From contig CAVUSJ010000003.1 in assembly GCA_963744105.1 (NCBI GenBank), positions 62,001 to 126,000 on the forward strand: a stretch of DNA of 64,000 nucleotides, given 5' to 3'. Below are positions 16,584 through 25,446 of the stretch, in pieces. Below the pieces are notes generated by a model. The model was not told the origin of the DNA and did no database searches. It saw nothing but the letters and a program-made list of their open reading frames with translations. How positions within the stretch are numbered: position 1 is the first letter of the stretch; each line of letters begins with the position of its first letter. The stretch comes from DASUPK01 sp963744105 (GTDB taxonomy: Bacteria; Actinomycetota; Thermoleophilia; Solirubrobacterales; 70-9). The translations under genes and the position numbers were made by a program.

Positions 16584-17457
16584 GGTGCGCCTCCACGTAG
16601 ACCGTCCCGCCGCGGCGCAGCAGGACCTCCACCCCGGCGCAGAGCGCGGCGAGCGGGAGCGCCACGGCGGCCGCGGCGAGCGTCAGCATCCGCCGCCCCG
16701 CCGACATCGGCTCGCGCCTGGCCTCCGGCCTGCGAATCGCGTCGTAGAGGTCGGGGTGGGAAGGGAGCGCGCCGACGAGGCCGTGCAGCCAGCCGAACAC
16801 GACCTGGCCGCCTCGCGAATAGCTGACCCGGGACGGCCGCAGGTCGAGCGAGCGCAGGCGCGCGAGCAGTGCCGGTGCCGGAACGTGAACCAGGTGGCGT
16901 GGGAGGTCGAGGGCGAACCAGCGATCTCCGAACATCCGCGCCTGCAGGCTGGCGGCATTGGGCATCGCGATCACGAGCGCGCCGCCCGGCTCGAGGTGCG
17001 CGGCGGCCTCCGCCAGCTTCGCCCCGGGCTCGCGCAGGTGCTCGAGCGAGTGCCAGAACACGATCGCCGCCCACCGCTCATCCAACTCCGCGATCTCGGC
17101 CTCGCGAATGTCCTCGCGCTCCGAGGCTCTCTCCAGGCCGACCGCCCTCCGCCCCAGCCGGGAGAACTCATCGAGCAGGGACCCATCCCCGGCGCCGACG
17201 TCGAGAACCGGACCCGGAGGTGCGATGCGGTCCACGCGGCGCGCGGTTCGGCCGCGGAGGCGCCGGAGCAGCGCATCCCCCAGGCCCGAGAAGCGGCCCC
17301 GGTCGGGCCGGTACCAGGCGCCGTAGGCCCGGTCGAGCTCCTCGTCGGTCGGCACGGGCCAGGTGGTTCCGGCCCCACAGCTCATGCAGACGACGACGCC
17401 GGCCGCAGAGCCGGGACGCAGCGCAGCGCCGCACCAGGCGCAGGCCGCGACGGGCAC
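16576..17457 (-). CDS. zinc-ribbon methyltransferase with C-terminal membrane helix
   Basis: 293 residues from a GTG. The N-terminus has CAWC and CMSC (residues 6-9 and 24-27), a zinc-ribbon pair. The class I SAM domain holds GPVLDVGAGDGSLLDEFSRL (motif I) and IVFWHSLEHLREPGAKL (motif IV), the Methyltransf_23 layout common in polysaccharide loci. Residues ~255-280 (LTLAAAAVALPLAALCAGVE) form a membrane helix, so the enzyme is probably anchored to the inner membrane. No TANNNT box is seen. The 5' end faces the flippase gene across 103 nt. Confidence 0.8.
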   Translation of the reverse strand: MPVAACAWCGAALRPGSAAGVVVCMSCGAGTTWPVPTDEELDRAYGAWYRPDRGRFSGLGDALLRRLRGRTARRVDRIAPPGPVLDVGAGDGSLLDEFSRLGRRAVGLERASEREDIREAEIAELDERWAAIVFWHSLEHLREPGAKLAEAAAHLEPGGALVIAMPNAASLQARMFGDRWFALDLPRHLVHVPAPALLARLRSLDLRPSRVSYSRGGQVVFGWLHGLVGALPSHPDLYDAIRRPEARREPMSAGRRMLTLAAAAVALPLAALCAGVEVLLRRGGTVYVEAHHG

Positions 17458-17547
17458 GGGACCCGTGGTCGATGGAACCTCGGTTTTGGCGTGCGCGGGC
17501 GCGATGGCTGCGGCAATGGGTATCAGGTATCACGACCTTCTCCCGGC

Positions 17548-17553
17548 TAAGCT
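17548..17553 (+). promoter_or_regulatory. -10 box TAAGCT before the flippase gene
   Basis: TAAGCT is 7 nt before ATG 17561 and supports this start rather than the in-frame ATG at 17363, which lies inside the divergent gene. Confidence 0.5.
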
Positions 17554-17560
17554 GCGGCCG

Positions 17561-18964
17561 ATGCCGGCTTCAGACGGCGCTCAGGGCAGGCTTGGCGCCG
17601 CCTCCCAGCCGGGTCGTGAGTTCGGCTCCAGCGCCTTTCTTGCGTCGCTCGCCCTGGCGGGGTCGTTCGCTGCGCTGGGTTTGAACAGCATCTCGATCTC
17701 CCGGATCGAGGGAGCCGACGGCGCCGGGCTGATCGCCCTCTCCACCCAGTTCATCTTCCTCACCACCTTCGTCGCCGGCGGCGGGCTGCGCACCAGCGTC
17801 ACCTACCGCGTCGGAGCCGGCCTCTGGTCGCCGCGCAGCGCCGTCCGGGGTGCGTTGATCGCCTCGATCAGCCTGGGGTTGGTGGGCGCCGCGGTGGGCA
17901 TGGGCCTCTACGCCCTGCTCAAGGACAGTGCTCTCAAGGACTTCAACCTGGCGATGGCGGCATCGCTGATGGCCGCCCTGCCCTTCGCGCTCGCTTGGTG
18001 GATCGTCCCCGCCATCCCGCTCGCCAAGGAGAGATACGAGTCCTACGCGCTGCTCACGGTCACCGGGCCGGTCTGCGTTCTGCTCCTCTGCCCGGCGCTC
18101 GCGCTCGCCGCCGGCCAGACGGGTGCGGTGATCGGATTCGCCGCGGGGTGGCTGGTGGGCGGCGTGATCGTGGCGTCCTGGGCGGTCGGGTACGCGAGGC
18201 GTCCCGAGGCGGCCAAGGGCCCGGAGCACAGCGTGCGCGAGGCAGGCGGATTCGGCGCTCGCGCCTGGGTCAACGACCTCTTTCAACTGGTCAACCTCCG
18301 GCCCGACCTCTTCATCCTCACCGCCTACTACGGCGCCTCCGACACGGGGGTCTACGCGGTGACGGTCTCGATCACCTCGCTGGTCTGGATCGTCTCCCAG
18401 CCGCTCGCCTCCGTCGTGCTTCCGCGCAACGCGATGGTGACCGCCGCGTCCGATCCGGGCCTGACGCCGGTGATCCCGAGATCGAGCCAGGGCACCGCGG
18501 TGCGCCACTCGGTTGTCGTCTCACTGATCGCCGCGGTCGCAGTGATCCCGATCCTCGCGTTCGCGCCGCTCGTCTGGGGTCCCGGCTTCGGGCGGACGCT
18601 GACGCTCGGCCTGATCCTGCTGCCGGGCGTCGCGATGCTCGGCGTGGGCCGGGTGATGGTCGCCGCCTTCACGGGGGCCGGCGCCGCAAACGAGGCCCTC
18701 TTCGTCGGGCTGGTGAGCTTCCCGCTCACCTTCGTCGCGTTCCTGATCGTGATCCCCGATCACGGCTCGACGGGCGCCGCGATCGTCTCCTGCTGCTCCT
18801 ACATCGTCGCCTCGGCGCTGGCGGCCTACCTGTTCCTGCGTGCGCCTGGCCACACGGCGCGCTCCTCATTGATCCCGAGGGCTGACGACCTCCGCGACTA
18901 TGCGCGCCTGGCGCGACGTGGTCTCGACGCGCTCGGACGCAGGCGTTTCGGGGTTAGCCAGTAG
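17561..18964 (+). CDS. Wzx-like polysaccharide flippase (MOP superfamily)
   Basis: 467 residues with about 12-14 membrane segments. The N-terminal pair has LASLALAGSFAALGLNSISI and LSTQFIFLTTFVAGGGLRTS. The middle loop ARAWVNDLFQLVNLRPDLFI and YYGASDTGVYAVTVSITSL match the O-antigen/teichoic-acid flippase family (oligosaccharide flippase, MATE-like). It would move undecaprenyl-linked repeat units across the membrane. The frame is open upstream to 17363, but the residues there lack membrane character. The TAAGCT box marks 17561. Its stop codon is itself part of the TAGCCT box that precedes the Wzt gene. Confidence 0.82.
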   Translation: MPASDGAQGRLGAASQPGREFGSSAFLASLALAGSFAALGLNSISISRIEGADGAGLIALSTQFIFLTTFVAGGGLRTSVTYRVGAGLWSPRSAVRGALIASISLGLVGAAVGMGLYALLKDSALKDFNLAMAASLMAALPFALAWWIVPAIPLAKERYESYALLTVTGPVCVLLLCPALALAAGQTGAVIGFAAGWLVGGVIVASWAVGYARRPEAAKGPEHSVREAGGFGARAWVNDLFQLVNLRPDLFILTAYYGASDTGVYAVTVSITSLVWIVSQPLASVVLPRNAMVTAASDPGLTPVIPRSSQGTAVRHSVVVSLIAAVAVIPILAFAPLVWGPGFGRTLTLGLILLPGVAMLGVGRVMVAAFTGAGAANEALFVGLVSFPLTFVAFLIVIPDHGSTGAAIVSCCSYIVASALAAYLFLRAPGHTARSSLIPRADDLRDYARLARRGLDALGRRRFGVSQ

Positions 18965-18967
18965 CCT
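18962..18967 (+). promoter_or_regulatory. -10 box TAGCCT overlapping the flippase stop codon
   Basis: TAGCCT includes the TAG stop of the flippase and lies 9 nt before ATG 18977, so the exporter genes may have their own leaderless promoter. Confidence 0.45.
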
Positions 18968-18976
18968 CGCCTCGGG

Positions 18977-20260
18977 ATGACTGACGCAGCAGGAAAGCGG
19001 GCGAATGCTGTCCGTGACGCGCCCGTCGCCATCGAGGCGCGTGGCGTCGAGAAGACCTTCCGGATCCCGACCCACCGGATCGATTCGTTCAAGGAGCGGA
19101 TGGTCCATCCGTTCGCGCGCCCGACCTACCGGGAGCTCAGAGCGCTGCGCGGGGTGTCGTTCGACATCCACCGCGGCGAGTTCTTCGGCATCGTCGGGCG
19201 CAACGGCTCCGGCAAGAGCACGCTGCTGAAGATCCTGGCGAGCATCTACAGGGCGGATGCCGGGTCGATCAGGATGGCCGGGCGCGTGGCGCCCTTCATC
19301 GAGCTCGGCGTCGGCTTCGACCCCGAGCTGACGGCGCGGGAGAACGTGACCCTGAACGGCGTGATGATGGGGCTCTCCAGGAGGGAGGCGGCGCAGCGGC
19401 TGGATTCTGTCCTCGATTTCGCCGAGCTCGGAGAGTTCGTGGACCTGAAGCTCAAGAACTACTCCTCAGGGATGCTCGTGCGGCTCGCCTTCTCGGTGAT
19501 GATCCAAGCCGAGGCCGACATCCTGTTGATCGACGAGGTGCTTGCCGTCGGCGACGCCGCCTTCCAGCAGAAGTGCCGCGACGTCTTCGCGGACATGAGG
19601 AGCGGGGGGCGCACGGTCGTGCTCGTCACCCATGACATGACCGCCGTGCAGCGCTACTGCCACCGGGCGATGCTGCTCGACGAAGGGGGGCTCACCTTCC
19701 TGGGCGATCCCGAAGAAGCGGGCCGCCAGTACCTGAGGATGAACTTCGCCAAGCGCACGGTGACGGTGGGGGGAGACCGCGAGATCTCGGTGGTGCCCGA
19801 CTTCCTCGCGCGCGTCTCCGATGCCTGGCTGGAGGACGCGGGCGGCGAGAGGGTCACGAACGTCGAGGTGGGTCAGCCGATCCAGCTGAACGCCGTGATC
19901 GAGGCGCGCCGCGACCTTCCGAACCCCACCTTCGGGATCCACTGCAACAACGCCGATGGGGTCAACGTCTTCGAGCTGCACGAGGTCCTCGCGGGCGGGG
20001 ATGCCGGCACGCACCTGGCGGCGGGCGACCGGGCCCGGATCAGCGCCACGATCGAGAACCCGCTGATGCCGGGGCGCTACGCGATCGTCTGCTGGGTCGG
20101 GGTGCTCCGCAACGAGGAGGAGACCGCGCAGCAGGCCATCAAGCTCCTCGACTTCGTCGTCTTCGGCGTCGCCAAGGGACAGGGGATCGTGGCGGTGCCG
20201 GGGGAGGTCGGGGTGCAGGTCGAGCCCGCTACGGCTCCGTCCCCGGAGGCGAAGACGTGA
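18977..20260 (+). CDS. wzt: Wzt-like polysaccharide ABC exporter ATPase
   Basis: 427 residues. The ABC domain has the Walker A GIVGRNGSGKSTLLKIL (~73-89), a Q-loop replaced by VAPFIELGVGFDPELTAREN (typical of Wzt/TagH), signature LKNYSSGMLVRLAFSV, Walker B ADILLIDEVLAVGD, and switch VLVTHD. Residues ~265-410 form the Wzt_C-type beta domain (ERVTNVEVGQPIQLNAVIEA, NNADGVNVFELHEVLAGG). In known systems that domain recognises the modified non-reducing end of the polymer. With the permease at 20257 it forms an exporter of lipid-linked polysaccharide. Confidence 0.93.
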   Translation: MTDAAGKRANAVRDAPVAIEARGVEKTFRIPTHRIDSFKERMVHPFARPTYRELRALRGVSFDIHRGEFFGIVGRNGSGKSTLLKILASIYRADAGSIRMAGRVAPFIELGVGFDPELTARENVTLNGVMMGLSRREAAQRLDSVLDFAELGEFVDLKLKNYSSGMLVRLAFSVMIQAEADILLIDEVLAVGDAAFQQKCRDVFADMRSGGRTVVLVTHDMTAVQRYCHRAMLLDEGGLTFLGDPEEAGRQYLRMNFAKRTVTVGGDREISVVPDFLARVSDAWLEDAGGERVTNVEVGQPIQLNAVIEARRDLPNPTFGIHCNNADGVNVFELHEVLAGGDAGTHLAAGDRARISATIENPLMPGRYAIVCWVGVLRNEEETAQQAIKLLDFVVFGVAKGQGIVAVPGEVGVQVEPATAPSPEAKT

Positions 20261-21105
20261 ACGTCGACGCAGAGCGGATGGAGCTGCGCCCGGTCAGGGG
20301 CCCGTCGGCCGTCGGCGGAGGGCGAAAGCGCTTCAGCGAGCTCCTCTACCTCGTCTCGGTCACCGAGTTCAAGAAGACCTACTTCGGCACGGTCCTCGGC
20401 TACGTCTGGTCGCTGCTGCGGCCGCTGCTCCTCTTCGGCGTCCTCCTCTTCGTCTTCACGAAGATCGTCCGCGTCGGATCGGGCGTGCCGCACTACCCGG
20501 TGCTGCTGCTGATGAACGTGGTGCTCTTCGGCTTCTTCTCCGAATCGACCGGCGCCTCCGTCCTGTCGGTCGTGAGTCAGGAGGGAGTGGTGCGGAAGAC
20601 CCAGTTCCCCCGCCTCGTCATCCCGCTCGCGGTCGTGCTGACGAGCCTGTTCAACCTCGCCGTCAACCTGGTCGTCGTCCTGATCTTCATCCTGGCGTTC
20701 GGTGTCTCGCCCCAGTGGACCTGGCTGCTCTTCCCGCTGATCGTCGCGGTCCTCTTCGTCTTCGCCACGGCGGTCTCGCTGCTGCTCTCCTCGCTCTACG
20801 TCCGCTTCCGGGACACCGCGATCATCTGGTCGGTGGTCGCCTCGGCCCTCTTCTATGCGACCCCGGTCATCTATCCGATCGAGGTCGTGCCCCAGACCTA
20901 TCGAGACCTGATCTTCCTCAACCCCCTGACGCCGCTCTTCGAGCAGGCGCGCAAGTGGATCATCGACCCGGACGCGCCCAGCGCGGCCAGCGCCGCCGGC
21001 GGCTGGACGCACCTGCTTCCGGCCCTCGCGATCTTCGTCGGGGTCTGCGTGCTCGGAGTCTGGTACTTCAACCGCGAGGCGCCGCGGGTCGCCGAGGAGC
21101 TCTAG
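20257..21105 (+). CDS. wzm: Wzm-like polysaccharide ABC exporter permease (ABC-2)
   Basis: 282 residues, six membrane segments. The amphipathic start VTEFKKTYFGTVLGYVWSLL, RKTQFPRLVIPLAVVLTSLF, YVRFRDTAIIWSVVASALFY and TPVIYPIEVVPQTYRDLIFLN are hallmarks of the ABC2_membrane family of O-antigen and teichoic-acid exporters. It begins at a GTG overlapping the ATPase stop (GTGA). Its stop overlaps the convergent methyltransferase by 4 nt. Usual order elsewhere is permease then ATPase; here it is reversed. Confidence 0.92.
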   Translation: MNVDAERMELRPVRGPSAVGGGRKRFSELLYLVSVTEFKKTYFGTVLGYVWSLLRPLLLFGVLLFVFTKIVRVGSGVPHYPVLLLMNVVLFGFFSESTGASVLSVVSQEGVVRKTQFPRLVIPLAVVLTSLFNLAVNLVVVLIFILAFGVSPQWTWLLFPLIVAVLFVFATAVSLLLSSLYVRFRDTAIIWSVVASALFYATPVIYPIEVVPQTYRDLIFLNPLTPLFEQARKWIIDPDAPSAASAAGGWTHLLPALAIFVGVCVLGVWYFNREAPRVAEEL

Positions 21106-21773
21106 GCGGGCCGGCGGGCGAACGCCCAGACCTGGATCGGCAGGTTCGGCTCGTTGCGAAGCGAGTGCCACCAGCGGTAGGCGGACCAGTTGTCGAAGTC
21201 GCCGATCACGCTGTCCCGGTTTCCCCATGACTCGACCCCCACGACCTCGAGTCCTGCTCGCTCGAGCAGGATCCGGAGTCCGCGCGGGGTGAAGCGCCAG
21301 TAGTCCTTCATGTCGTGGAGGATCCGCTCCTCGTGGATCCGGACGAGGAACGGGGTCGAGACGATGACATGGCCGCCGGGGGCGCAGAGGTCGCGCAGGT
21401 GCTCGACGCCCAGCCACGGATCGGGGACGTGCTCGAGCACCTGCTCACAGATGACGACGTCGTAGCGGCCGGGCTCCTCAACGGGCTGCAGGAGGTCGAA
21501 GTCCGGATAGGGCAGCGTCGTGTACTCGCGCCAGCGGCGAGAGGCGTGGGCGTCGCCACTGACCTCGGCGGCGCTCATGCCTTCGGTGCCGAGGGTGGCC
21601 AGGAAGGCGTCGATTGAGTCGTTCATGGCGATTCGCTGCCACTGGCTTCTCACCTCGTACGTCTGGGGCAGCCGGACCGGGTCGGCCAGCCGGCGGAGCC
21701 CCCGGAAGCCGTTGCGGGCGCGCGCCACCAGGAGCCGGAGCTGCCCGCTTCCGCGCCGCTCGAGTTCGCTCAA
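21102..21773 (-). CDS. SAM-dependent methyltransferase
   Basis: 223 residues from a TTG that overlaps the upstream stop (TTGA). Motif I is weak: the segment before residue 80 lacks a clear GxGxG. YDVVICEQVLEHVPDPWLG (motif IV, ~100-120), LRDLCAPGGHVIVSTPFLVR (post-II) and MKDYWRFTPRGLRILLERAG are typical of Methyltransf_11 enzymes in polysaccharide loci. NWSAYRWWHSLRNEPNLPIQ near the end fits the same group. It is coupled to the glycosyltransferase upstream. Confidence 0.75.
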   Translation of the reverse strand: MSELERRGSGQLRLLVARARNGFRGLRRLADPVRLPQTYEVRSQWQRIAMNDSIDAFLATLGTEGMSAAEVSGDAHASRRWREYTTLPYPDFDLLQPVEEPGRYDVVICEQVLEHVPDPWLGVEHLRDLCAPGGHVIVSTPFLVRIHEERILHDMKDYWRFTPRGLRILLERAGLEVVGVESWGNRDSVIGDFDNWSAYRWWHSLRNEPNLPIQVWAFARRPA

Positions 21774-22657
21774 AACAGGCCTCGCCAGGACTCGGGGATT
21801 CGCTCGACGTTGATGTGGACGCCGTCCTGCTCAAAGCCGCTGTCCCCGTAGAACCAACCGTCGAATTCGTCTCCCTCAACGGTCCGGTTGTATGAAGCCC
21901 AGCCCTCCCCGAGGTCGTTCTCGTTCCAGGCCCTGTCGCGGCGGCCGCGGTGTCGCTCGCGGCAGATGTCGAAGTCCATTCTGTGCAGGTGAATGAGGTA
22001 CAGGTTGGGGTCGGGGTTGACCTGGCCGTCGGCGCGGTGGTGGAAGCCGGGCAGCCAGTCCATCGGCCCGGTGGCGAGTGCCGGCTTGTTGTAGGCGCCG
22101 TTCGCGAACCAGTAGCCGCGCTGGTCGAGTATCGGCCGACCCGGGTCGTAGGGGCCCTCGCGGTCGACCATGTGGAGGATCTCGTAGCCGATGCAGTTCA
22201 CGAACCACTCGCCGAACTCGTCGATGTAGTCGCCGAGCGTCCCCCAGTCCGGCGCGGGGCTGACGATCTCGTCGACGTCGGTCACCAGCACCGCGTCGTA
22301 GCTGTCGAGCAAGTCGTGCTGAAGCCCGCGCACCGTCTCGACCATCCACGTGTGGTCGACCGAATCGTGGTGGACGGGAATCCGGACGAAGCCCCCTCGG
22401 TCGGTCGAGCCGTCGCTCGTGTCGTTGTCGAGGACGTAGATGTCCTCCTCGTCGAAGAAGCGCGAGTAGTAGCTCAGCCAGATCGGGAGGAAGACCGGCT
22501 CGTTGTGGACGATCGTGATCGCCGCCCGCCGCTTCTCGGCACCGAGCCGTGCCAGGCGCCGGCGATGTGCGCGGTCGGCCTTGATCGGCTCCCAGAACTG
22601 CCCGAGTGGCGGCTCGGTGCGCCCGTGGACTTCCGGCACCTTCACATCGGATCGCAT
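21770..22657 (-). CDS. GT92-like glycosyltransferase (Glyco_tranf_2_4)
   Basis: 295 residues from ATG 22657. RRAAITIVHNEPVFLPIWLS, YYSRFFDEEDIYVLDNDTSD, VLVTDVDEIVSPAPDW (DVDE, the metal-binding DxD) and DQRGYWFANGAYNKPAL describe the GT92/Glyco_tranf_2_4 fold. HLHRMDFDICRERHRGR is the C-terminal His-containing block of the family. An in-frame ATG at 22690 gives 11 more residues, but a TACGAT box lies 8 nt before ATG 22657, so I prefer that one. It probably transfers a hexose in the surface glycan. Its end overlaps the methyltransferase start. Confidence 0.8.
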   Translation of the reverse strand: MRSDVKVPEVHGRTEPPLGQFWEPIKADRAHRRRLARLGAEKRRAAITIVHNEPVFLPIWLSYYSRFFDEEDIYVLDNDTSDGSTDRGGFVRIPVHHDSVDHTWMVETVRGLQHDLLDSYDAVLVTDVDEIVSPAPDWGTLGDYIDEFGEWFVNCIGYEILHMVDREGPYDPGRPILDQRGYWFANGAYNKPALATGPMDWLPGFHHRADGQVNPDPNLYLIHLHRMDFDICRERHRGRRDRAWNENDLGEGWASYNRTVEGDEFDGWFYGDSGFEQDGVHINVERIPESWRGLF

Positions 22658-22665
22658 CGGGCGGG

Positions 22666-22716
22666 ATCGTAGGCGGAAGCCGCGGCGCATCGATGGGCGG
22701 GGGATCGGGTTAAGGT
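22666..22716. promoter_or_regulatory. divergent leaderless promoters of two GT genes
   Basis: Minus-strand TACGAT (22666-22671) is 8 nt before ATG 22657. Plus-strand TAAGGT (22711-22716) is 6 nt before GTG 22723. The 65-nt gap holds nothing else recognisable. Confidence 0.5.
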
Positions 22717-22722
22717 CAGCCG

Positions 22723-23613
22723 GTGCCGCACTCGACGGGACTCGTGCTCCTCGACTACGAACAGGCGCCGATCACCCAGCGGTGCCTGCGGTCGGTCGCG
22801 GCGGGCAACCGACGGCCCGATCAGATCGCGCTGGTTGAGAACGGCGGGGGGCCGGTCGAGCTCTCCGATCCCGAACTTGCGGGCCTCGGCGTCGAGGTGA
22901 TTCACCTCGACGCAAATGCCGGGGCGGCGGGCGGGCGCAACCTGGGCGTGGAGCGACTGCTCCGGTCGACGAGCATCGAGCGCGTCGTGCTGCTCGACAA
23001 CGACACGATCGTCCCCCCCGATTTCTTCGAGCTGGTCGCCGGGCTCCCCCTTGCGCCGCTGGAGATCGCCGCGCCCCTCGTCTTCGACAAGGGAAGCGGC
23101 GAGGTGATCTATGCCGGAGGGCGCTACGACCGCCACCACGTTCCCCATGTGATCGACGAATGGCCCGAGGGAGAGAGTGAGCGCCGGGCCGTCGAGTGGG
23201 CGCCGACCGCCGCGCTCGTCTTCGATCGGGAGACCTGGCAGCGAGTCGGCGGCTTCGACGTCTGGTACTGGTTCGGGTGGGAGGACGTCGAGTGGTGCTA
23301 CCGGGCCACCTCGCTGGGCGCCCAGGTGCGCGTGGTGCCCCAGCTTCGGATCGTCCACGACCCCCACCAGTCGAGTGGCGGGCCCTTCAGCGCCGGCCGG
23401 GTCGGTCGATGGGCGCGAAACGGCACCGTCTTCCTCTTCGACCGGGCACGGGTGGGCTGGCCTTCGCGGGTGAGCTGGATCGCAACTGAGCTCGGGCGGG
23501 TGCTGCGCGAGCTTCGCGCCGGATGGCGGCCGACCGCGATGGGCCGCCTGCGCGGGCTGGGAGCGGGCCTGCGGGAGGTCTGCCGGCGCCGCTGGCGCAG
23601 GACGGCTTCGTGA
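22723..23613 (+). CDS. GT2 glycosyltransferase, rhamnosyl/galactofuranosyl-transferase-like
   Basis: 296 residues from a GTG. TGLVLLDYEQAPITQRCLRS (short first strand), IALVENGGGPVEL, NAGAAGGRNLGVERLL, RVVLLDNDTIVPPDFFELVA (DND in the DxD position), FDVWYWFGWEDVEWCYRA (catalytic WED motif) and VPQLRIVHDPHQSSG are classic for WbbL-type GT2 enzymes. A basic C-terminus (RLRGLGAGLREVCRRRWRR) may touch the membrane. TAAGGT 6 nt upstream supports the GTG. Confidence 0.85.
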   Translation: MPHSTGLVLLDYEQAPITQRCLRSVAAGNRRPDQIALVENGGGPVELSDPELAGLGVEVIHLDANAGAAGGRNLGVERLLRSTSIERVVLLDNDTIVPPDFFELVAGLPLAPLEIAAPLVFDKGSGEVIYAGGRYDRHHVPHVIDEWPEGESERRAVEWAPTAALVFDRETWQRVGGFDVWYWFGWEDVEWCYRATSLGAQVRVVPQLRIVHDPHQSSGGPFSAGRVGRWARNGTVFLFDRARVGWPSRVSWIATELGRVLRELRAGWRPTAMGRLRGLGAGLREVCRRRWRRTAS

Positions 23614-23614
23614 G

Positions 23615-24679
23615 CTAGGGCTTTCCGCCGGCCAGGCGTACGAAGGCACTCCACGACGGCTTGGCCGAGCCGTCGAGCTCGAACAGCCCGCAGTGCCCGG
23701 GCCAGAGCGGGCCGGGTGTGTCGTTCAGCGAGAACCAGATCACTCCCTCGAGCCCGAGCCGGTCGCGCGCCTCGGCTGCGAGCCGGTAGGTCTGGGTCAG
23801 GTAGGCGGCCTGCCGCGCCGGCCCGACCGTGAGGCCCGACGGCTGGCCAGCGGACGCCCAGCCGACCTCGCTGATCCAGATGCCGCCGTCCTGGTCGCCC
23901 TCGTGGTTCATCACGTCGCGCAGGTCCCCGGTGCGCCCGAGGGCGTCCTGTGGGTTCGCGGCATACGGGTGGACCGCCGCGGCGTCGAACAGGTCCTGGG
24001 CGCCGCCGCGGTAGAGCGCCCTCATGAAGTCGCCCATCTCGATGCCGCCTCGCGGTGTGGGGAAGAGGCCGCCGAGCACGATCCGGGCCGCCGGGTCGGC
24101 GTCGTGCGCGGCGGCGTCGAAGCCGCGCAGCAGCGCGAGATAGCCGGCCGGATCGGGCTTCGGCTTCCAGAAGAGCGGCGAGTTCGGCTCGTTCCAGACC
24201 TGCCAGTCGGTGACCGGGAGCTTCGGCATGTCCGGGTGCTCCCGCCAGAACGAGCCGTTCGAGCCGTAGCGTCCGACCGCGGCGCGCACGAAGTCCTCGA
24301 ACTGAGAGAGCCTCGAGCCGAGCGGCGGGTACTCGGGCGTCGGCTCGGCCCACTCCGGCGAGCTGTAGACGGTGGCGAGCACCCGGATGCCGTTCCTCGC
24401 CGCGCCGGCGATCACCGGGTCGTAGTGGCTCCAGTCATAGGGGGCGCCGGGCGAGGACTGGACCGATCCCCAGGCCAGGTTGATCCGGAGTGTCCCAACC
24501 CGGCCGTGTCCCATGCGGGCGAGCTCGGCCGTGCCGGGCAGCGGCTCGGCGGAGATCACGCCGTAGAACGCCCGGGGAGCCTGAGACGGTTGCTCACCGT
24601 TTCCGCCGCCGCCGCCGCCGCAGCCGCCGAGCAGTGCCGCCGCCACCAGGGCCGAGAGCGCGATCCAGCGTGAGCTCAA
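23615..24679 (-). CDS. secreted lipoprotein, TIM-barrel glycoside hydrolase
   Basis: 354 residues. A lipobox LLGGC after a short hydrophobic signal and a Gly-rich linker place it outside the membrane. The barrel shows IRVLATVYSSPEWAEPTPEY, DWQVWNEPNSPLFWKP (general acid/base Glu in NEP, ~165) and GGIWISEVGWAS (probable nucleophile Glu, ~270), the pattern of clan GH-A families such as GH5, GH39 and GH42. It starts at a TTG overlapping the stop of the ABC ATPase gene (TTGA), so it is co-translated with the amino-acid transporter. Its function fits the glycan locus to the left: trimming or recycling the exported polymer. Both catalytic Glu residues are present. Confidence 0.8.
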   Translation of the reverse strand: MSSRWIALSALVAAALLGGCGGGGGGNGEQPSQAPRAFYGVISAEPLPGTAELARMGHGRVGTLRINLAWGSVQSSPGAPYDWSHYDPVIAGAARNGIRVLATVYSSPEWAEPTPEYPPLGSRLSQFEDFVRAAVGRYGSNGSFWREHPDMPKLPVTDWQVWNEPNSPLFWKPKPDPAGYLALLRGFDAAAHDADPAARIVLGGLFPTPRGGIEMGDFMRALYRGGAQDLFDAAAVHPYAANPQDALGRTGDLRDVMNHEGDQDGGIWISEVGWASAGQPSGLTVGPARQAAYLTQTYRLAAEARDRLGLEGVIWFSLNDTPGPLWPGHCGLFELDGSAKPSWSAFVRLAGGKP

Positions 24680-25446
24680 TGTTCCTGGACGAGCCCGAGG
24701 AAGCGTTTTGTCCGTTCCTCCCGAGGTGAGTCGATGACCTGCTTGGCCGGGCCCTCTTCGACGATCACGCCGCCGTCCATGAAGACGACCCGGTCGCCGA
24801 CATCACGCGCGAACCCCATCTCATGGGTGACGACGATCATGGTCATCCCCTCCTTGGCGAGCTCGCGCATCACGTCGAGCACGTCCTTGACCAGTTCGGG
24901 ATCGAGGGCGCTCGTCACCTCGTCGAACAGCATCAGCTTGGGATCCATCGCCAGTGCTCGCGCGATCGCGACCCGTTGCTGCTGCCCTCCCGAAAGGCGC
25001 GCCGGGTACTCGTCGATCTTGTCCGCGAGCCCGACCCTGGTGAGGAGTTCCCGGCCACGCGCAACGGCGTCTCGCTTTCGGGTCCCCTTGACCTTGGTTG
25101 GCGCCTCGATCACGTTCTCGATTGCGGTCTTGTGCGGGAATAAGTTGAAGCGCTGGAAGACCATGCCGATCTCCGCGCGCTTCCTTGCCACCTCCGACTC
25201 GCGCAGCTCGTAGATCTTGTTGCCCTGCTGGCGGTATCCGACCAACTCGCCGTCGACCCAGAGGCGTCCCCCGTTGATCTTCTCCAGGTGATTGACGCAG
25301 CGCAGGAAGGTCGACTTGCCGGAGCCGGAGGGCCCCAGCATGCAGACGACCTCTCTGGGTGCTACCTCGAGCGAGATGTGCTTGAGCACCTCGAGCCGGC
25401 CGAACCGCTTGCTGACGCCCTCCGCCTTCACCATCGGCCCGCTCAT
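24676..25446 (-). CDS. polar amino-acid ABC transporter, ATP-binding protein
   Basis: 256 residues from ATG 25446 (ATGA overlap with the permease). The frame stays open further upstream but only shadows the permease gene. Walker A MLGPSGSGKSTFLRCVNHL, Q-loop GMVFQRFNLFPHKT, signature YPARLSGGQQQRVAIARAL, Walker B LMLFDEVTSALDPELV, H-loop VVTHEMGFARDV. All are complete and characteristic of the GlnQ/HisP family (polar amino acids). It powers uptake with the permease and binding protein upstream. Cystine or a related amino acid is a reasonable guess because cysM is divergent. Confidence 0.93.
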   Translation of the reverse strand: MSGPMVKAEGVSKRFGRLEVLKHISLEVAPREVVCMLGPSGSGKSTFLRCVNHLEKINGGRLWVDGELVGYRQQGNKIYELRESEVARKRAEIGMVFQRFNLFPHKTAIENVIEAPTKVKGTRKRDAVARGRELLTRVGLADKIDEYPARLSGGQQQRVAIARALAMDPKLMLFDEVTSALDPELVKDVLDVMRELAKEGMTMIVVTHEMGFARDVGDRVVFMDGGVIVEEGPAKQVIDSPREERTKRFLGLVQEH

